DNA from: Rhodovibrio salinarum DSM 9154
GTDB taxonomy: Bacteria > Pseudomonadota > Alphaproteobacteria > Kiloniellales > Rhodovibrionaceae
Length of the DNA: 64,000 bases
Assembly: GCF_000515255.1 (NCBI RefSeq)
Contig: NZ_KI911559.1
Coordinates: 282,149 to 346,148, forward strand
Reading direction: 5' to 3'
Numbering within the stretch: position 1 is the stretch's first letter; every line of letters starts with the position of its first letter. Position numbers and translations under genes: made by a program. The notes under the pieces are model-generated. The model made no database searches and was not told the origin of the DNA. It saw only the letters and a program-made list of their open reading frames with translations. Of the stretch, positions 9,002 through 19,093 are shown one piece after another.

Positions 9002-10078
9002 GTGGTTTCGCTGATCCGCCTGTTCCACCCCAGTGCCGTGCTGGCCGCCGCCGCACTCCTCGCCCTCGCGCCCGGCGTCGCCCGCGCGCAATCGCAGGGC
9101 GGCACCACAGCCTCAGCGCCCGCGGTCGACAACGGTGCATCCGTTATCATGTACCACCGTTTCGGCGACGGCCGATACCCGAGCACCAACATCAAGCTGG
9201 AGCAGTTCGAGCGACACATCGCCGAACTGAAGAAGGACAAGTACAACGTCCTGCCGCTGCCCGACGTCGTGGCGGCTCTCCGCCAGGAACGGCCGCTTCC
9301 GCCCTATACGGTCGCGATCACGATCGACGACGCCTATCGCTCGGTCTGGGAGGAGGCGGTGCCGCGTCTGCGCACGGCCGGCCTGCCGTTCACCCTGTTC
9401 GTCGCGACCGACCCGGTCGGCGGCAAGGAATACATGACCTGGGACCAGCTGCGCGACCTGGCGCAGATGGAGTTGGCGACGATCGGCAGCCAGACCGCCA
9501 CGCACCCGCACTTGCCCTTGCTCTCGCCCCAGCAGGTACGGGAGGAGCTCGAGACCTCGCAAGCGCGCTTCAAGGCCGAGCTGGGCCGGGCGCCCGAGCT
9601 ACTCGCCTATCCCTACGGCGAGTATTCCAACCCCGTGCAGCAGGCCGCGCGCGAAGTTGGCTTCATCGCCGCCTTCGGACAGCAATCGGGCGCCATCGCG
9701 CGGAGCAGCGAACGCTTTGGCCTGCCGCGCTTCGCCTTGAACGAGAGATATGGCGGCATGGACCGCTTCCGCACGGCCATCAACGCACTGCCGCTGCCGG
9801 TGCAGGATGTCGTTCCGGACGACAACTTGCTCGATCCGGACGAGAACCCGCCGATGTACGGCTTCACGGTGGACCCGGCCATCTCGTCGATCAACGGGCT
9901 GAACTGCTATGCCAGCGGCCGCGGCAAGCTCGACGTCCAGCGCCTGGGCGGCCAGCGGGTCGAGGTGCGCTTCACAAAAGCGTTCCCGAAAGGGCGGGTG
10001 CGCATCAACTGCACCCAGATGGGTCCCGACCGGCGCTGGCGCTGGTTCGGCAACCAGTTCCTGGTCGCGCAGGAGTAG
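9002..10078 (+). CDS. Exported polysaccharide deacetylase (carbohydrate esterase 4)
   Basis: About 358 residues. The N-terminus (LIRLFHPSAVLAAAALLALA...ARAQ) is a clear Sec signal peptide, so it acts in the periplasm or at the surface. The NodB-type domain begins with VIMYHRFGD; the catalytic and metal-binding TIDDAY segment follows, then a THPHLPLL block corresponding to the histidine metal ligands (H-x3-H pattern). The C-terminal ~110 residues after LPRFALNERYG form a beta-rich domain of unknown role, containing a possible disulfide pair. The GTG at 9002 with AAGGAG upstream places the signal peptide at the start; a longer in-frame start at 8813 would bury it. The substrate (peptidoglycan, poly-GlcNAc or other) is not determined. 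Confidence 0.88.
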   Translation: MVSLIRLFHPSAVLAAAALLALAPGVARAQSQGGTTASAPAVDNGASVIMYHRFGDGRYPSTNIKLEQFERHIAELKKDKYNVLPLPDVVAALRQERPLPPYTVAITIDDAYRSVWEEAVPRLRTAGLPFTLFVATDPVGGKEYMTWDQLRDLAQMELATIGSQTATHPHLPLLSPQQVREELETSQARFKAELGRAPELLAYPYGEYSNPVQQAAREVGFIAAFGQQSGAIARSSERFGLPRFALNERYGGMDRFRTAINALPLPVQDVVPDDNLLDPDENPPMYGFTVDPAISSINGLNCYASGRGKLDVQRLGGQRVEVRFTKAFPKGRVRINCTQMGPDRRWRWFGNQFLVAQE

Positions 10079-10083
10079 GGCTT

Positions 10084-11061
10084 TTAGCTTTCGGCTGCCT
10101 GGCCGATCGCGACGGGGACGCCGCGGCGCTGGTTGACCGCTTGGCGGATCTTGTCCCAATCCAGCTGGGCGGCCCGCCCGCCGAGTGCGTCCTGGACGCG
10201 CTGCTTGAGATCCAGATCTGGGTCCGGTTCGAAGCTGCCGGTCTTCTCCAGCTGTCCCGCCTGCTTCGCGGTGGTGTGCGCTTCCAAGTAGAAGGTGTCG
10301 CCGTCCCAGGCGAACTTGAGCGGCTGCTCGACCACCTGCACGGGAGTTCCGTCGGGCACGGTATTGTACAGCGCCTGGATATCGTTCGGGTACATGCGGA
10401 TGCATCCCCGGCTGACCCGCCGGCCGATGCCCCAGACGTTGTTGGTCCCGTGGATCAGATACAGCGGCCAGCCAAGGTCGAGGGCGTAGGCGCCGAGCGG
10501 GTTCTCGGGTCCGGCCCGGACCACCGTAGGCAGACTGGGATCGGACTTGCGCGCCTCCTGGGTCGGCCGCCAGGCCGGGTTCCGGCGCTTGCTCGCGACC
10601 CGTGTCTGGCCCGTCGGCGTATCCAGCCCCTCGCGTCCGATCCCGATCGGGAAGGTCTTCACCGTGCCCGGCTGATCCGCGGGGAAGTAATACAGCCGCG
10701 GCTCCGCAAGGTTGATGACGATCCCCTTCTTCGCGACGTTGGGGAGAATGTGGCGCGTGGGCAGGGTGATCCGCGTCCCCTTGCCAGGCAGCCAGGGGTC
10801 AACGTCCTGGTTGGCCGCAACGAGTTCGATGTAGCCGAGGTTGTGCAGATAGGCGAGGTCGGCCAGCGTCGTCTCGAAATGGGCGGTTGTCGTCTGCATC
10901 CCGCCGATGATGTCGGGCACCTGCGGCTGCGCGCCGGCCTCCTTCTCGGCCGCCAGGGCCGGCGAAAGTGGCGCGGTGAGCAGAGCTAGGGCGGTGAGCA
11001 CCGCGCCCAGAAGGCGGACCGGGTCAAAGATGATCCGTTGCGAAAAACCGAAACCGTTCAT
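10084..11061 (-). CDS. L,D-transpeptidase (YkuD domain) with LysM-like N-terminus, ErfK/YbiS type
   Basis: About 325 residues from the ATG at 11061. A signal peptide (LLGAVLTALALLTAPLSPALAA) is followed by a LysM-like segment (LADLAYLHNLGYIELVAANQDVDPWLPGKG). The YkuD catalytic domain carries the HGT...SRGCIRM signature, with the nucleophile Cys at about residue 220. Such enzymes form 3-3 cross-links in peptidoglycan or anchor outer-membrane proteins to it. The C-terminal ~70 residues form a charged extension. Further in-frame start codons upstream (11109, 11217) overlap the divergent gene at 11111, so the start is not certain. It is convergent with the deacetylase gene, five bases apart. Confidence 0.92.
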   Translation of the reverse strand: MNGFGFSQRIIFDPVRLLGAVLTALALLTAPLSPALAAEKEAGAQPQVPDIIGGMQTTTAHFETTLADLAYLHNLGYIELVAANQDVDPWLPGKGTRITLPTRHILPNVAKKGIVINLAEPRLYYFPADQPGTVKTFPIGIGREGLDTPTGQTRVASKRRNPAWRPTQEARKSDPSLPTVVRAGPENPLGAYALDLGWPLYLIHGTNNVWGIGRRVSRGCIRMYPNDIQALYNTVPDGTPVQVVEQPLKFAWDGDTFYLEAHTTAKQAGQLEKTGSFEPDPDLDLKQRVQDALGGRAAQLDWDKIRQAVNQRRGVPVAIGQAAES

Positions 11062-11110
11062 TTCAAGGCGTGCCGAGGCTGTTACGCTGGAGATCGCAGA
11101 TCGCTGCATC

Positions 11111-12844
11111 ATGCTGTCTACCCGAAATCTGGGCAGGAAGTCTTTAGAAAGAATGTGTTCATTGCGTGTAGGCCTGACGGTCCTGGTTGTCGCGCTTGCG
11201 CCCGCGGTATCAGCCACGGCGGATCAGACGCCCCCAAATGTGCTCGCCCCCACGGCGCTGGAGCGCCAGTTCGAGACCGGCGCCCCCGACCTGCCGCGCG
11301 GCATCAACCCGGCGGCCTTGCGGGATTTCTACGCCGCGCGCGACTTCGAACCGTTGTGGCTCACTCCCGGCAACCCGCGCGCGCGGCTCCTGATCGATCG
11401 GCTGGACGCCGCCGCCAGCGAAGGTCTGCGTCCGGCCGATTACCGGCCAGCGGATTTGCGCGCGGATCTCTCCGCAAATGGCGATACGCAGACACGGGCC
11501 ATGCTCGAACTGCGGTTGAGCGCGCAGTTCCTGCATTACGCCCGGGACCTCGCGACCGGTCGGGTTCGCCCGGGGACGATCAATCCGAACGCCCCCACCC
11601 CGGAAGCCCCTCTGGAGAGCGAGAGCCTGCTGCGCGCCCTGGCGGAAAGCGACCATCCGGCAGACGTCTTCGATTCGCTTGCTCCAGCCAACCCGGCTTA
11701 CCACCGCTTGCGTCGCACCCTGGCGGATTACCGGGAAATTCAAACGGCCGGCGGTTGGCCGCAGATCGAGACCGGACGGACGTTGGAGCAAGGCATGACC
11801 AGCGCGCGGGTCGCACGTATCCGCGCGCGCCTCGCCGCCTCCCAGGATCTGACGATCGCAAGCGACACACCGGACCGCTTCGATGTCCAACTGACCCAGG
11901 CGGTCCAACGGTTCCAGGAACGCCATGGCCTGGAGGCGGACGGTATCGTCGGACCGAAGACGTTGGCCGCCATGAACCTGCCGGTCGCCAGCCGGATCGC
12001 CCAGATCGAGGTGAACATGGAACGCTGGCGCTGGATGCCGGACGATCTCGGCCAGCGCTATGTGCTGGTGAACCTGGCGGCACAGGAAGTCGAACTGATC
12101 GAGTCCGGAAGTGTGCGGCTGTCGATGCGCGCGGTCGTCGGCAAGCCCTACCGCAAGACGCCGGTGTTCTCGGACGAGATCACCTACCTGGAGTTCAACC
12201 CGGACTGGACCCTACCGCCGACCATCCTGCGCCAGGATGTCCTGCCCGAACTGCGCAAGGATCCCGGCTATCTGGCCGCGCACGAGATGACGCTCTACGC
12301 TGGCTGGTCGGCAAACGCCGAGCCGCTCGACCCGAAGGCTATCGACTGGTCGCAGGTCACCCCGAAACACTTTCCCTACAAAATCGTTCAGGCGCCAGGT
12401 CCGCGAAACCCGTTGGGGCAGATCAAGTTCATGTTCCCCAACACCCACCACATCTACCTGCACGACAGCCCGGCCAAGAGCCTGTTCAACCGGGCAAGCC
12501 GTGCCTTCTCCTCCGGCTGCATCCGGGTCGCCAAGCCGTTCGAGCTGGCGGACGCGCTGCTGGACGGCACCCCGGTCGCAGACAGGTTACGCCCCGCCCT
12601 TGGCCTGCCGGAAGTCTCCAAATATGACGCGTACAGCCCGCCGCCGGTCTGGAAGCGCACGCTCATCGATCGTCTACTCGCCCACGGTAAGACCACCTCG
12701 GTTCGGCTGAGCGAGCCCGTGCCGGTGCACCTGACCTACTCGACCGTCTGGGTCGGCGAGGGCGGCACGGTGCACTTCCGCCCCGACATCTACGACCGCA
12801 ACCGCAGCCTGAGCCAGGCGCTTGCCGATCGGCCAGTCCCATAA
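11111..12844 (+). CDS. L,D-transpeptidase, YcbB/LdtD type
   Basis: About 577 residues. A signal peptide (VGLTVLVVALAPAVSATA) leads into a scaffold domain (LRDFYAARDFEPLWL). A PG_binding_1 domain follows (VQRFQERHGLEADGIVGPKTLAAMN) and then a large YkuD domain with the catalytic SSGCIRV motif, Cys at about residue 470. The order scaffold, peptidoglycan-binding, capped YkuD is that of YcbB/LdtD, which makes meso-DAP 3-3 cross-links. The ATG at 11153 is an alternative start that would shorten the n-region. It is divergent from the other L,D-transpeptidase, with the two starts about 50 bases apart, so they may share a control region. Confidence 0.9.
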   Translation: MLSTRNLGRKSLERMCSLRVGLTVLVVALAPAVSATADQTPPNVLAPTALERQFETGAPDLPRGINPAALRDFYAARDFEPLWLTPGNPRARLLIDRLDAAASEGLRPADYRPADLRADLSANGDTQTRAMLELRLSAQFLHYARDLATGRVRPGTINPNAPTPEAPLESESLLRALAESDHPADVFDSLAPANPAYHRLRRTLADYREIQTAGGWPQIETGRTLEQGMTSARVARIRARLAASQDLTIASDTPDRFDVQLTQAVQRFQERHGLEADGIVGPKTLAAMNLPVASRIAQIEVNMERWRWMPDDLGQRYVLVNLAAQEVELIESGSVRLSMRAVVGKPYRKTPVFSDEITYLEFNPDWTLPPTILRQDVLPELRKDPGYLAAHEMTLYAGWSANAEPLDPKAIDWSQVTPKHFPYKIVQAPGPRNPLGQIKFMFPNTHHIYLHDSPAKSLFNRASRAFSSGCIRVAKPFELADALLDGTPVADRLRPALGLPEVSKYDAYSPPPVWKRTLIDRLLAHGKTTSVRLSEPVPVHLTYSTVWVGEGGTVHFRPDIYDRNRSLSQALADRPVP

Positions 12845-13002
12845 AGCAGGCACGACGGCCGCAAGCTATTTCACATAAAAAATCTTGCAATCGTTAACCA
12901 TTTGGCCACCCTGACAGAGCGACGCTGGCACCTACGATTCGCAGATGTGCGTGCATGGCTGCGAGTCGCGTTTTCTCGGCAGGGGTCGAAGGACATCGCT
13001 AC

Positions 13003-13584
13003 GTGAGCACAGCGACCGATACAAAAGCGGACACGCCGTCTTCCGGAATTTGCCGCCGCGGCCTGTTGGCCGGCCTGGGGGCTGGCGCCGCGCTGGCGAC
13101 GGTAAGTTCACCGGCCGCCGCATTTATCCGGCCGCCGCATGCGATGCGACAGCTGGCGTTCGAGAACCTGCACACCGGCGAACAGCTGGTCGCGCCTTAC
13201 CTGACCCGCGGGCGGCTGGACCCTGAGGGACTGAGCCAGCTCGACTACATCCTGCGCGACTGGCGCACGGAAGAAGTGATCCGCATCGACCGGCGGCTTT
13301 ACGTGCTGCTCGACGATCTGCGCCGGCGCCTTGGCAGTGACGCCCCCTACCAGATCATCTCCGGTTACCGCTCGCCCAAGACCAACGCGATGCTGCGCGC
13401 CTCGACCAGCGGTGTGGCCAAGCGCAGCTATCACACCCGGGGCATGGCGATCGACATCGTCGTCCCCAACCGGACCACGGCCGAGGTGCGCGACGCCGCC
13501 CTGTCGCTGCGCCGCGGCGGGGTTGGCTATTACCCGGAATCCGGCTTCGTCCACGTGGACGTCGGTCCGGTACGCCGCTGGTAG
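13003..13584 (+). CDS. Tat-exported DUF882/M15-family peptidase-like protein (YcbK type)
   Basis: About 193 residues. A twin-arginine signal (CRRGLLAGLGAGAALAT) is followed by the YcbK/DUF882 domain. The Zn-binding pattern of the M15 family is visible as SGYRSPKTN, SYHTRGMAIDI and FVHVDVG, giving the H...D...H triad. Members cleave or bind peptidoglycan peptides; YcbK stands near ycbB in enterobacteria, and here it follows the YcbB-type transpeptidase, matching that pairing. The GTG at 13003 has AAGGA nine bases upstream; an ATG at 12955 without a ribosome site is the alternative. Confidence 0.88.
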   Translation: MSTATDTKADTPSSGICRRGLLAGLGAGAALATVSSPAAAFIRPPHAMRQLAFENLHTGEQLVAPYLTRGRLDPEGLSQLDYILRDWRTEEVIRIDRRLYVLLDDLRRRLGSDAPYQIISGYRSPKTNAMLRASTSGVAKRSYHTRGMAIDIVVPNRTTAEVRDAALSLRRGGVGYYPESGFVHVDVGPVRRW

Positions 13585-13718
13585 CCGCCAAATCGCAACT
13601 TGTACCGCGCGGCCTTGACTGGTCATGGGATGCACGCTTTGCGCTGCATTTCCGGGCGCAGCGGCAACTGTAATTGTCTATTTGCGACGGTATTTAACGG
13701 GAAACCGGCAGGGGTCGG

Positions 13719-13746
13719 TTGACATGCCGGGGGGTTGGGTTACCCT
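13719..13746 (+). promoter_or_regulatory. Predicted promoter of the gcv operon
   Basis: TTGACA (13719-13724) is followed after 16 bases by TACCCT (13741-13746). Transcription would begin near 13753, some 35 bases before the riboswitch. The TACCNT form of the -10 resembles the candidate ahead of def. Confidence 0.45.
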
Positions 13747-13787
13747 TTTCGCGGACACAAGCTTGGAGCCATAGCCCATATTCGCCT

Positions 13788-14045
13788 TGCGGGAGAGATC
13801 GGGTCAGCCTGCAGCCCACCGACACATACGTCGGTGGAAACGATCCGGCGCCGAAGGAGCAACCGCCCCGGAAACTCTCAGGCAGAAGGACCGTAAGGCG
13901 ACGGGCACTCTGGAGAGCGAGCGCGCGGGCTCCTGCCCGCTCTCGCGCACCGCACCGAAGGAGTAAACCGCGGATATTCCGCCGGCGTTCGCATGACGCG
14001 ACCCGGCGTTGCGGTGAATCTCTCAGGTCAGACGACAGAGGGGGC
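13788..14045 (+). promoter_or_regulatory. Tandem glycine riboswitch controlling gcvTHP
   Basis: Two consecutive glycine aptamers. Aptamer 1: GGGAGAG (13791), GCCGAAGGAGCAA (about 13850), AAACTCTCAGGC with AAGGACCG (13872-13893), then ACTCTGGAGAG (13907-13917). Aptamer 2: GAGAGCGAG pairing start, CACCGAAGGAGTAA (about 13952), GAATCTCTCAGGTC (about 14017) and a closing ACAGAGGGGG (about 14035-14044). Glycine binding normally switches on the glycine cleavage operon. The ~110 bases between aptamer 2 and the gcvT ATG hold the expression platform, with the GGAGAG ribosome site at about 14142. No terminator T-run is seen there, which favours control of translation. Confidence 0.95.
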
Positions 14046-14154
14046 ATGGCGGCGGATCGACCGGCACGGGCGGCCTCAAGGCCCGGGTTGGGGATCACAC
14101 ACGACCGCCGCAGCCGCCGCCTGAAACTGAACCGTCTGAGCCGGAGAGACGTTT

Positions 14155-15354
14155 ATGGCCGATCCTTCGACCACCGGGGCTCCTGTACCGATTTTTCCCC
14201 GCAGTCCCGCCGATAGCGCCAGCGGGAGCGATACCAAGACCACGCCGCTGACCCACGTCCATCAGGACCTGGGCGCGAAGATGGTCGAATTCGCCGGCTA
14301 TTCGATGCCGGTGCAGTACCCCGACGGCATCGTCGCGGAGCACCAGCACACCCGCACCCAAGCAGGGCTATTCGATATCTCCCACATGGGTCAGGCGTGG
14401 CTGGTCGATGGCAGCGGCAGCGCCGACGCGGCCTTGGAGCGTCTCGTCCCCGGGGATATCCAGGGACTGGAGCCGGGCAAGCTGCGCTACACCATGCTGC
14501 TGAACGACCAAGGCGGCATCGTCGACGATTTCATGGCTGCGCGTCCCGTGGAAGACCATCTGCAAGACCGCCTGTTCCTGGTGGTCAATGCCGCGCGCAA
14601 GCAGGTCGACTTCGAGCTGATCGAACAGACGCTGGGCGAGGCGGCCAAGCTCGAGCGGCTGCCGGACCGCGCGCTGATCGCACTGCAGGGCCCGGCAGCC
14701 GCTGCGGTGATGGACCGACTGGGCCCAGCGGTGGCCGAACTCGCGCCGATGACCATGATGCAGGGCGCGATCGCCGGCATCGACGTCCTGGTCAGCCGTT
14801 CCGGCTACACCGGCGAGGACGGCTTCGAGATTTCCGTCCCCGCAGATCAGGCCGAAACCCTTTTCCGCAAGCTGCTGGACCAGCCGGAGGTCGCGCCGGT
14901 CGGCCTGGGCGCGCGCGATTCGCTGCGCCTGGAAGCGGGCCTGTGCCTCTACGGCCACGACCTGACCGAGGAGACCACCCCGGTCGAGGCCAGCCTGACC
15001 TGGACGATCGCCAAGCGCCGGCGGGAGAGCTGCGACTTCCCGGGCGGCGAGACGATCCGCCAGCACCTGGAAAACGGCGCGCCGCGCAAACGCGTTGGCC
15101 TGCTGCCCGAAGGCCGGGCGCCGGTGCGCGAGGGCGCGGAACTGCATCTGCCCGACGGCGGCGCGGCGGTCGGAACGGTCACCAGCGGAGGCTTCGGCCC
15201 CAGCGTCGGCGGACCGGTGGCGATGGGCTATGTCACGGCCGATCACGCAAAGCCCGGCACTGAACTCGATGCGATGGTTCGCGGCAAGCCGCGCCGCTGC
15301 CGGGTGGTGAAGTTCCCCCTCGCCGGGCCGAAGGTGCGCGCGAGCCAGGGCTGA
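14155..15354 (+). CDS. gcvT: Glycine cleavage system T protein (aminomethyltransferase)
   Basis: T protein takes the aminomethyl group from lipoylated H protein and makes 5,10-methylene-THF and ammonia. At 399 residues it is slightly longer than usual. About 30 N-terminal residues rich in Ser, Pro and Thr precede the folate-binding domain, which starts at THVHQDLGAKMVEFAGYSMPVQY. GLFDISHMGQ and SGYTGEDGFEIS are family hallmarks, and RDSLRLEAGLCLYGHDL contains the conserved Asp-Ser/Arg region. The C-terminal barrel follows (GTVTSGGFGPSVG). It is the first gene of gcvT-gcvH-gcvP under the glycine riboswitch. Confidence 0.97.
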   Translation: MADPSTTGAPVPIFPRSPADSASGSDTKTTPLTHVHQDLGAKMVEFAGYSMPVQYPDGIVAEHQHTRTQAGLFDISHMGQAWLVDGSGSADAALERLVPGDIQGLEPGKLRYTMLLNDQGGIVDDFMAARPVEDHLQDRLFLVVNAARKQVDFELIEQTLGEAAKLERLPDRALIALQGPAAAAVMDRLGPAVAELAPMTMMQGAIAGIDVLVSRSGYTGEDGFEISVPADQAETLFRKLLDQPEVAPVGLGARDSLRLEAGLCLYGHDLTEETTPVEASLTWTIAKRRRESCDFPGGETIRQHLENGAPRKRVGLLPEGRAPVREGAELHLPDGGAAVGTVTSGGFGPSVGGPVAMGYVTADHAKPGTELDAMVRGKPRRCRVVKFPLAGPKVRASQG

Positions 15355-15462
15355 GCCACGACGACCGACGCACCCCGCGACCGGCAACTTTTTCACGTGG
15401 GTGCGCGTTTAAAATCACACAACGCCCAACAATAGCGACGAGATATCAGGGAGACTTAGGCG

Positions 15463-15840
15463 ATGAGCGAGATACGCTATACCTCGGATCACGAATGGAT
15501 CCGGATGGAGGATGACGGCACGGCGACGGTCGGCATCACCAGCCATGCCCAGGAGCAGTTGGGAGACATCGTGTTCGTCGAACTGCCGAACACTGGAACG
15601 GAAGTGTCGCAAGGCGACGAAGTCGGCGTCGTCGAATCGGTGAAGGCGGCGAGCGAGATCTATGCCCCGGTGGCAGGCGAAATTCTGGAAGCCAACGAAA
15701 CGCTCAGCGACGAGCCGGCGACCGTGAACAGCGACCCGATGGGCGGTGGCTGGTTCTTCAAGATGAAGGTCGCCGACCCGAGCGAGGTCCAGGCTCTGAT
15801 GGACGAGGCAGCCTACAAGGACCACTGCGGCGAGAGCTGA
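15463..15840 (+). CDS. gcvH: Glycine cleavage system H protein
   Basis: A 125-residue lipoyl carrier that shuttles the aminomethyl intermediate between P, T and L proteins. The lipoylation site is Lys61 in [17 protein letters not shown] at the N-terminus and the GGWFFKMKV near the C-terminus are standard for the family. It lies about 108 bases after gcvT, and AGGGAGA sits upstream of the ATG. Confidence 0.98.
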   Translation: MSEIRYTSDHEWIRMEDDGTATVGITSHAQEQLGDIVFVELPNTGTEVSQGDEVGVVESVKAASEIYAPVAGEILEANETLSDEPATVNSDPMGGGWFFKMKVADPSEVQALMDEAAYKDHCGES

Positions 15841-15905
15841 TCAGGCCGCGATCCGCCCGCCTGGGCAGTAATAGGCCGAGCCGAGACCAAGGGAGACCCT
15901 TCACC

Positions 15906-18818
15906 ATGGCCAAACAGCGTCAAAGCGACCGTAAGCCGTCGCTGAGCGAGCTGGCTCAGAGCGACGATTTCATCGGCCGGCACATCGGGCCCGATGCGGA
16001 CGAACAGCAAGCGATGCTGAAGGCCCTCGGCGTCGAATCGCTGCAAGACCTGGTCGACCAAGCCGTCCCCAGCACCATCCGCGAGACCGAGCGGATGCCG
16101 CTGGGCGCGCCAATGGGCGAGCAGCAGGCGCTCGACGCGCTGCGCGCGCTGGCCGACCAGAACCGGCAGGCGAAGTCCCTGATCGGCCTTGGCTTCCACA
16201 ATACGATCACCCCGCCGGTGATCCAGCGCAACGTGCTGGAAAACCCCGGCTGGTACACTGCCTACACGCCCTACCAGCCGGAGATCAGCCAGGGCCGTCT
16301 GGAAGCGCTGCTGAACTTTCAGCAGATGGTGATCGACCTGACCGGTATGGAGCTCGCCAACGCCTCCCTGCTCGACGAGGCGACGGCGGCGGCCGAAGCC
16401 ATGTCGATGATGCAGCGCGTCTCCAAGTCGAAGTCGAAGCGCTTCCTGGTCGACGCCAACGCCCACCCCCAGACGATCGCGGTGATGCGCACCCGCGCCG
16501 AACCGCTGGGCCTGGAACTGGTCGTCGAGACGCCGGCGAACTTCCCCGGCCAGGAGGCGTTCGGCGTGCTGGTGCAGTACCCGGACACGACCGGCGAGGT
16601 GCCGGACCACCGCAAACTGGTCGAGACGTTGCACGGCGAGGGGACGCTGGTCGCGGTGGCGACGGACCTCCTGGCGCTGTGCCGCCTGCAGGCGCCCGGC
16701 ACGTGGGGGGCGGACGTCGTGCTGGGCAACAGCCAGCGCTTCGGCGTGCCGCTCGGCTACGGCGGGCCGCACGCGGCCTTCTTCGCCACCCACGACAAGT
16801 ACAAGCGCAACGTCCCGGGCCGGATCATCGGCGTCAGCGTCGACACCGACGGCACCCCGGCCCTGCGGATGGCCCTGCAGACGCGCGAACAGCACATCCG
16901 GCGCGACAAGGCGACCTCGAACATCTGCACCGCGCAGGTACTGCTCGCCAACATGGCCGGGCTGTACGCCTGCTGGCACGGGCCCAACGGGCTGTGGACG
17001 ATCGCCGAGCGGGTGCACCGCCTGACCGGCATCCTGGCCGCCGGCTTGCAGGAATTGGGCTTCACGCGGGTCAACACGCAGTTCTTCGACACCCTCACGG
17101 TCGAGGCCGGCGACCAAGCCCAGACCATCGTCAAGCGCGCGCTGGACGATCACGAGATCAATCTACGCGTCCTGGACGGCGGGCGAATCGGCATCGCGCT
17201 GGACGAAACCTGCACGCCGGAGACAGTGGACGCGCTGCTGCAGGCGTTCGCCGGCGAGGCCGAAATCGGCATGCAGGCAGCCAAGATGGACGGCAAGGCG
17301 GTCGACGGTCTGCCGGCGGCGCTCGCGCGCGGCATCGACTACCTCGACCACGCGAACTTCAACGCCGTCCATACCGAGACGGAAATGCTGCGCTATCTGC
17401 GCCGGCTGCAGTCGAAGGACATCGCACTCGACCGCTCGATGATCCCGCTCGGCTCCTGCACCATGAAACTGAACGCGGCCGCCGAGATGCAGCCAGTGTC
17501 GTGGCCGGAGTTCGCGCAGATCCACCCCTTCGCGCCCAAGGACCAGGCGGTCGGCTATCACAAGATGGCCGATGACCTGGCCGACAAGCTGGCGAAGATG
17601 ACCGGCTTCCATGCGGTTACTCTACAGCCGAACTCCGGCGCGCAGGGCGAGTACGCCGGCCTGCTCTTGATCCGCGCCTATCACGAATCGCGCGGTGAGG
17701 GGCACCGCTCGGTCGTCCTGATCCCGACCAGCGCGCACGGCACCAACCCTGCCAGCGCCAAGATGGCGGGGTATCAGGTGCAGCTGGTCGACTGCGACGA
17801 CCACGGCAACGTCGACGTCGAGGACCTGAAGGCGAAGATCGACAAGCACCGCGACAAGCTCGCGGGGCTGATGGTCACCTATCCCTCGACCCACGGCGTG
17901 TTCGAATCCGCGATCAAGGACATCTGCGCGCGCGTCCACGACGCCGGCGGGCAGGTCTATATGGACGGCGCCAACCTGAACGCGCTGCTGGGCGTGGCGA
18001 ACCCGGGCCGGTTCGGCGCCGACGTCGCGCACATGAACCTGCACAAGACCTTCTGCATCCCCCACGGCGGCGGCGGCCCCGGCGTCGGCCCGGTTGGCGT
18101 GGCGGAACACCTGACGCCCTTCCTGCCAGGCCACCCGCTGGATTCCGAATGCGGCGGGGACCAGGCGATCGGCCCGATCTGCGCCACCCCGCTCGGTTCC
18201 GCCGGGATCCTGCCGATCTCCTGGATGTACACCGCGATGATGGGCGCGGAGGGCCTGACCCGGGCGACCGAAACGGCGATCCTGAACGCCAACTACCTGG
18301 CCCACCGCCTCAGCGAGGGCTATCCGATCCTCTACCGCGGCGAGAACGGGCGGGTCGCGCACGAGTGCATCGTCGACACCCGGGTGCTGCGCGACGAATG
18401 CGGCATCTCGGTCGACGACGTGGCCAAGCGATTGATCGATTTCGGCTACCACGCGCCGACCATGTCCTGGCCGGTCGCCGGCGCACTGATGGTCGAGCCG
18501 ACCGAAAGCGAGAGCAAGGCGGAGATCGACCGCTTCTGCGAGGCGCTCCTGACGATCGCCCGGGAGGCGCGGGAAGTCGAAAAAGGGACTTGGCCTCAGG
18601 CCGACAACCCGCTGGTCAACGCCCCGCACACCCTGGCGCAGGTCACCGCCGACAGCTGGGCGCACGCCTATTCGCGCCAGGACGCGGCCTACCCGGCCGA
18701 GCACCTGCTGCACGACAAATACTGGGCACCGGTCAGCCGCGTCGACAACGCCTACGGCGACCGGCACCTGGTGTGCACCTGCCCACCGATCGAGGCCTAC
18801 CGCGAGGCCGCAGAGTAA
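15906..18818 (+). CDS. gcvP: Glycine dehydrogenase (aminomethyl-transferring), P protein, single chain
   Basis: PLP-dependent glycine decarboxylase that passes the aminomethyl group to GcvH. The 970-residue length shows that the two halves are fused, as in proteobacteria and mitochondria, rather than split into gcvPA/gcv[12 protein letters not shown] opens the protein. The N-terminal half holds [23 protein letters not shown]; the C-terminal half holds [10 protein letters not shown] and the PLP lysine in [16 protein letters not shown] at about residue 714. A strong terminator follows the gene. The L protein (dihydrolipoamide dehydrogenase) is not in the window. Confidence 0.98.
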   Translation: MAKQRQSDRKPSLSELAQSDDFIGRHIGPDADEQQAMLKALGVESLQDLVDQAVPSTIRETERMPLGAPMGEQQALDALRALADQNRQAKSLIGLGFHNTITPPVIQRNVLENPGWYTAYTPYQPEISQGRLEALLNFQQMVIDLTGMELANASLLDEATAAAEAMSMMQRVSKSKSKRFLVDANAHPQTIAVMRTRAEPLGLELVVETPANFPGQEAFGVLVQYPDTTGEVPDHRKLVETLHGEGTLVAVATDLLALCRLQAPGTWGADVVLGNSQRFGVPLGYGGPHAAFFATHDKYKRNVPGRIIGVSVDTDGTPALRMALQTREQHIRRDKATSNICTAQVLLANMAGLYACWHGPNGLWTIAERVHRLTGILAAGLQELGFTRVNTQFFDTLTVEAGDQAQTIVKRALDDHEINLRVLDGGRIGIALDETCTPETVDALLQAFAGEAEIGMQAAKMDGKAVDGLPAALARGIDYLDHANFNAVHTETEMLRYLRRLQSKDIALDRSMIPLGSCTMKLNAAAEMQPVSWPEFAQIHPFAPKDQAVGYHKMADDLADKLAKMTGFHAVTLQPNSGAQGEYAGLLLIRAYHESRGEGHRSVVLIPTSAHGTNPASAKMAGYQVQLVDCDDHGNVDVEDLKAKIDKHRDKLAGLMVTYPSTHGVFESAIKDICARVHDAGGQVYMDGANLNALLGVANPGRFGADVAHMNLHKTFCIPHGGGGPGVGPVGVAEHLTPFLPGHPLDSECGGDQAIGPICATPLGSAGILPISWMYTAMMGAEGLTRATETAILNANYLAHRLSEGYPILYRGENGRVAHECIVDTRVLRDECGISVDDVAKRLIDFGYHAPTMSWPVAGALMVEPTESESKAEIDRFCEALLTIAREAREVEKGTWPQADNPLVNAPHTLAQVTADSWAHAYSRQDAAYPAEHLLHDKYWAPVSRVDNAYGDRHLVCTCPPIEAYREAAE

Positions 18819-18848
18819 CGCGTCCCGCCATACGGCTGGATACACAAA

Positions 18849-18876
18849 GGGGCTCCCAGAACGGGAGCCCTTTTTT
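18849..18876 (+). terminator. Rho-independent terminator of gcvTHP
   Basis: The stem GGGCTCCC (18850-18857) pairs with GGGAGCCC (18863-18870) around the loop AGAAC, followed directly by six T residues. It begins about 30 bases after the gcvP stop. This is the clearest intrinsic terminator in the window. Confidence 0.93.
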
Positions 18877-19093
18877 ATGCGCAGAAAAAGGAACGGATCG
18901 CCGAGCTACCGCGGCCCTTCGTGCCCATAGTGGCTTACAGTGCCCCGCACGACCTGCGCCGCCCAACGTCGGTCTTTGGGGTGCGGCCCGACCGACGCCT
19001 GCAATTTCGGTTACTACCTGCGCGCAACACCGACCACAAGATTAGCTGGTTCGATGCGCACCCGTTACAGGGTTGCGCCACCCAAGCGACTGG

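Noticed and set aside
8926-10989. Very long plus-strand frame (687 codons) across the deacetylase and transpeptidase genes
   Set aside because: It runs in the wrong frame over the deacetylase and antisense over the transpeptidase, both with clear family motifs; its product is Arg/Pro-rich with no domain.
12894-12901. TTAACCAT, a CtrA-like half site upstream of the M15/DUF882 gene
   Set aside because: The partner TTAA at the required spacing is absent; a single half site is expected by chance.
13694-14098. Minus-strand frame across the glycine riboswitch
   Set aside because: The region is explained by two conserved RNA aptamers on the plus strand; the frame has no start signal or protein similarity.
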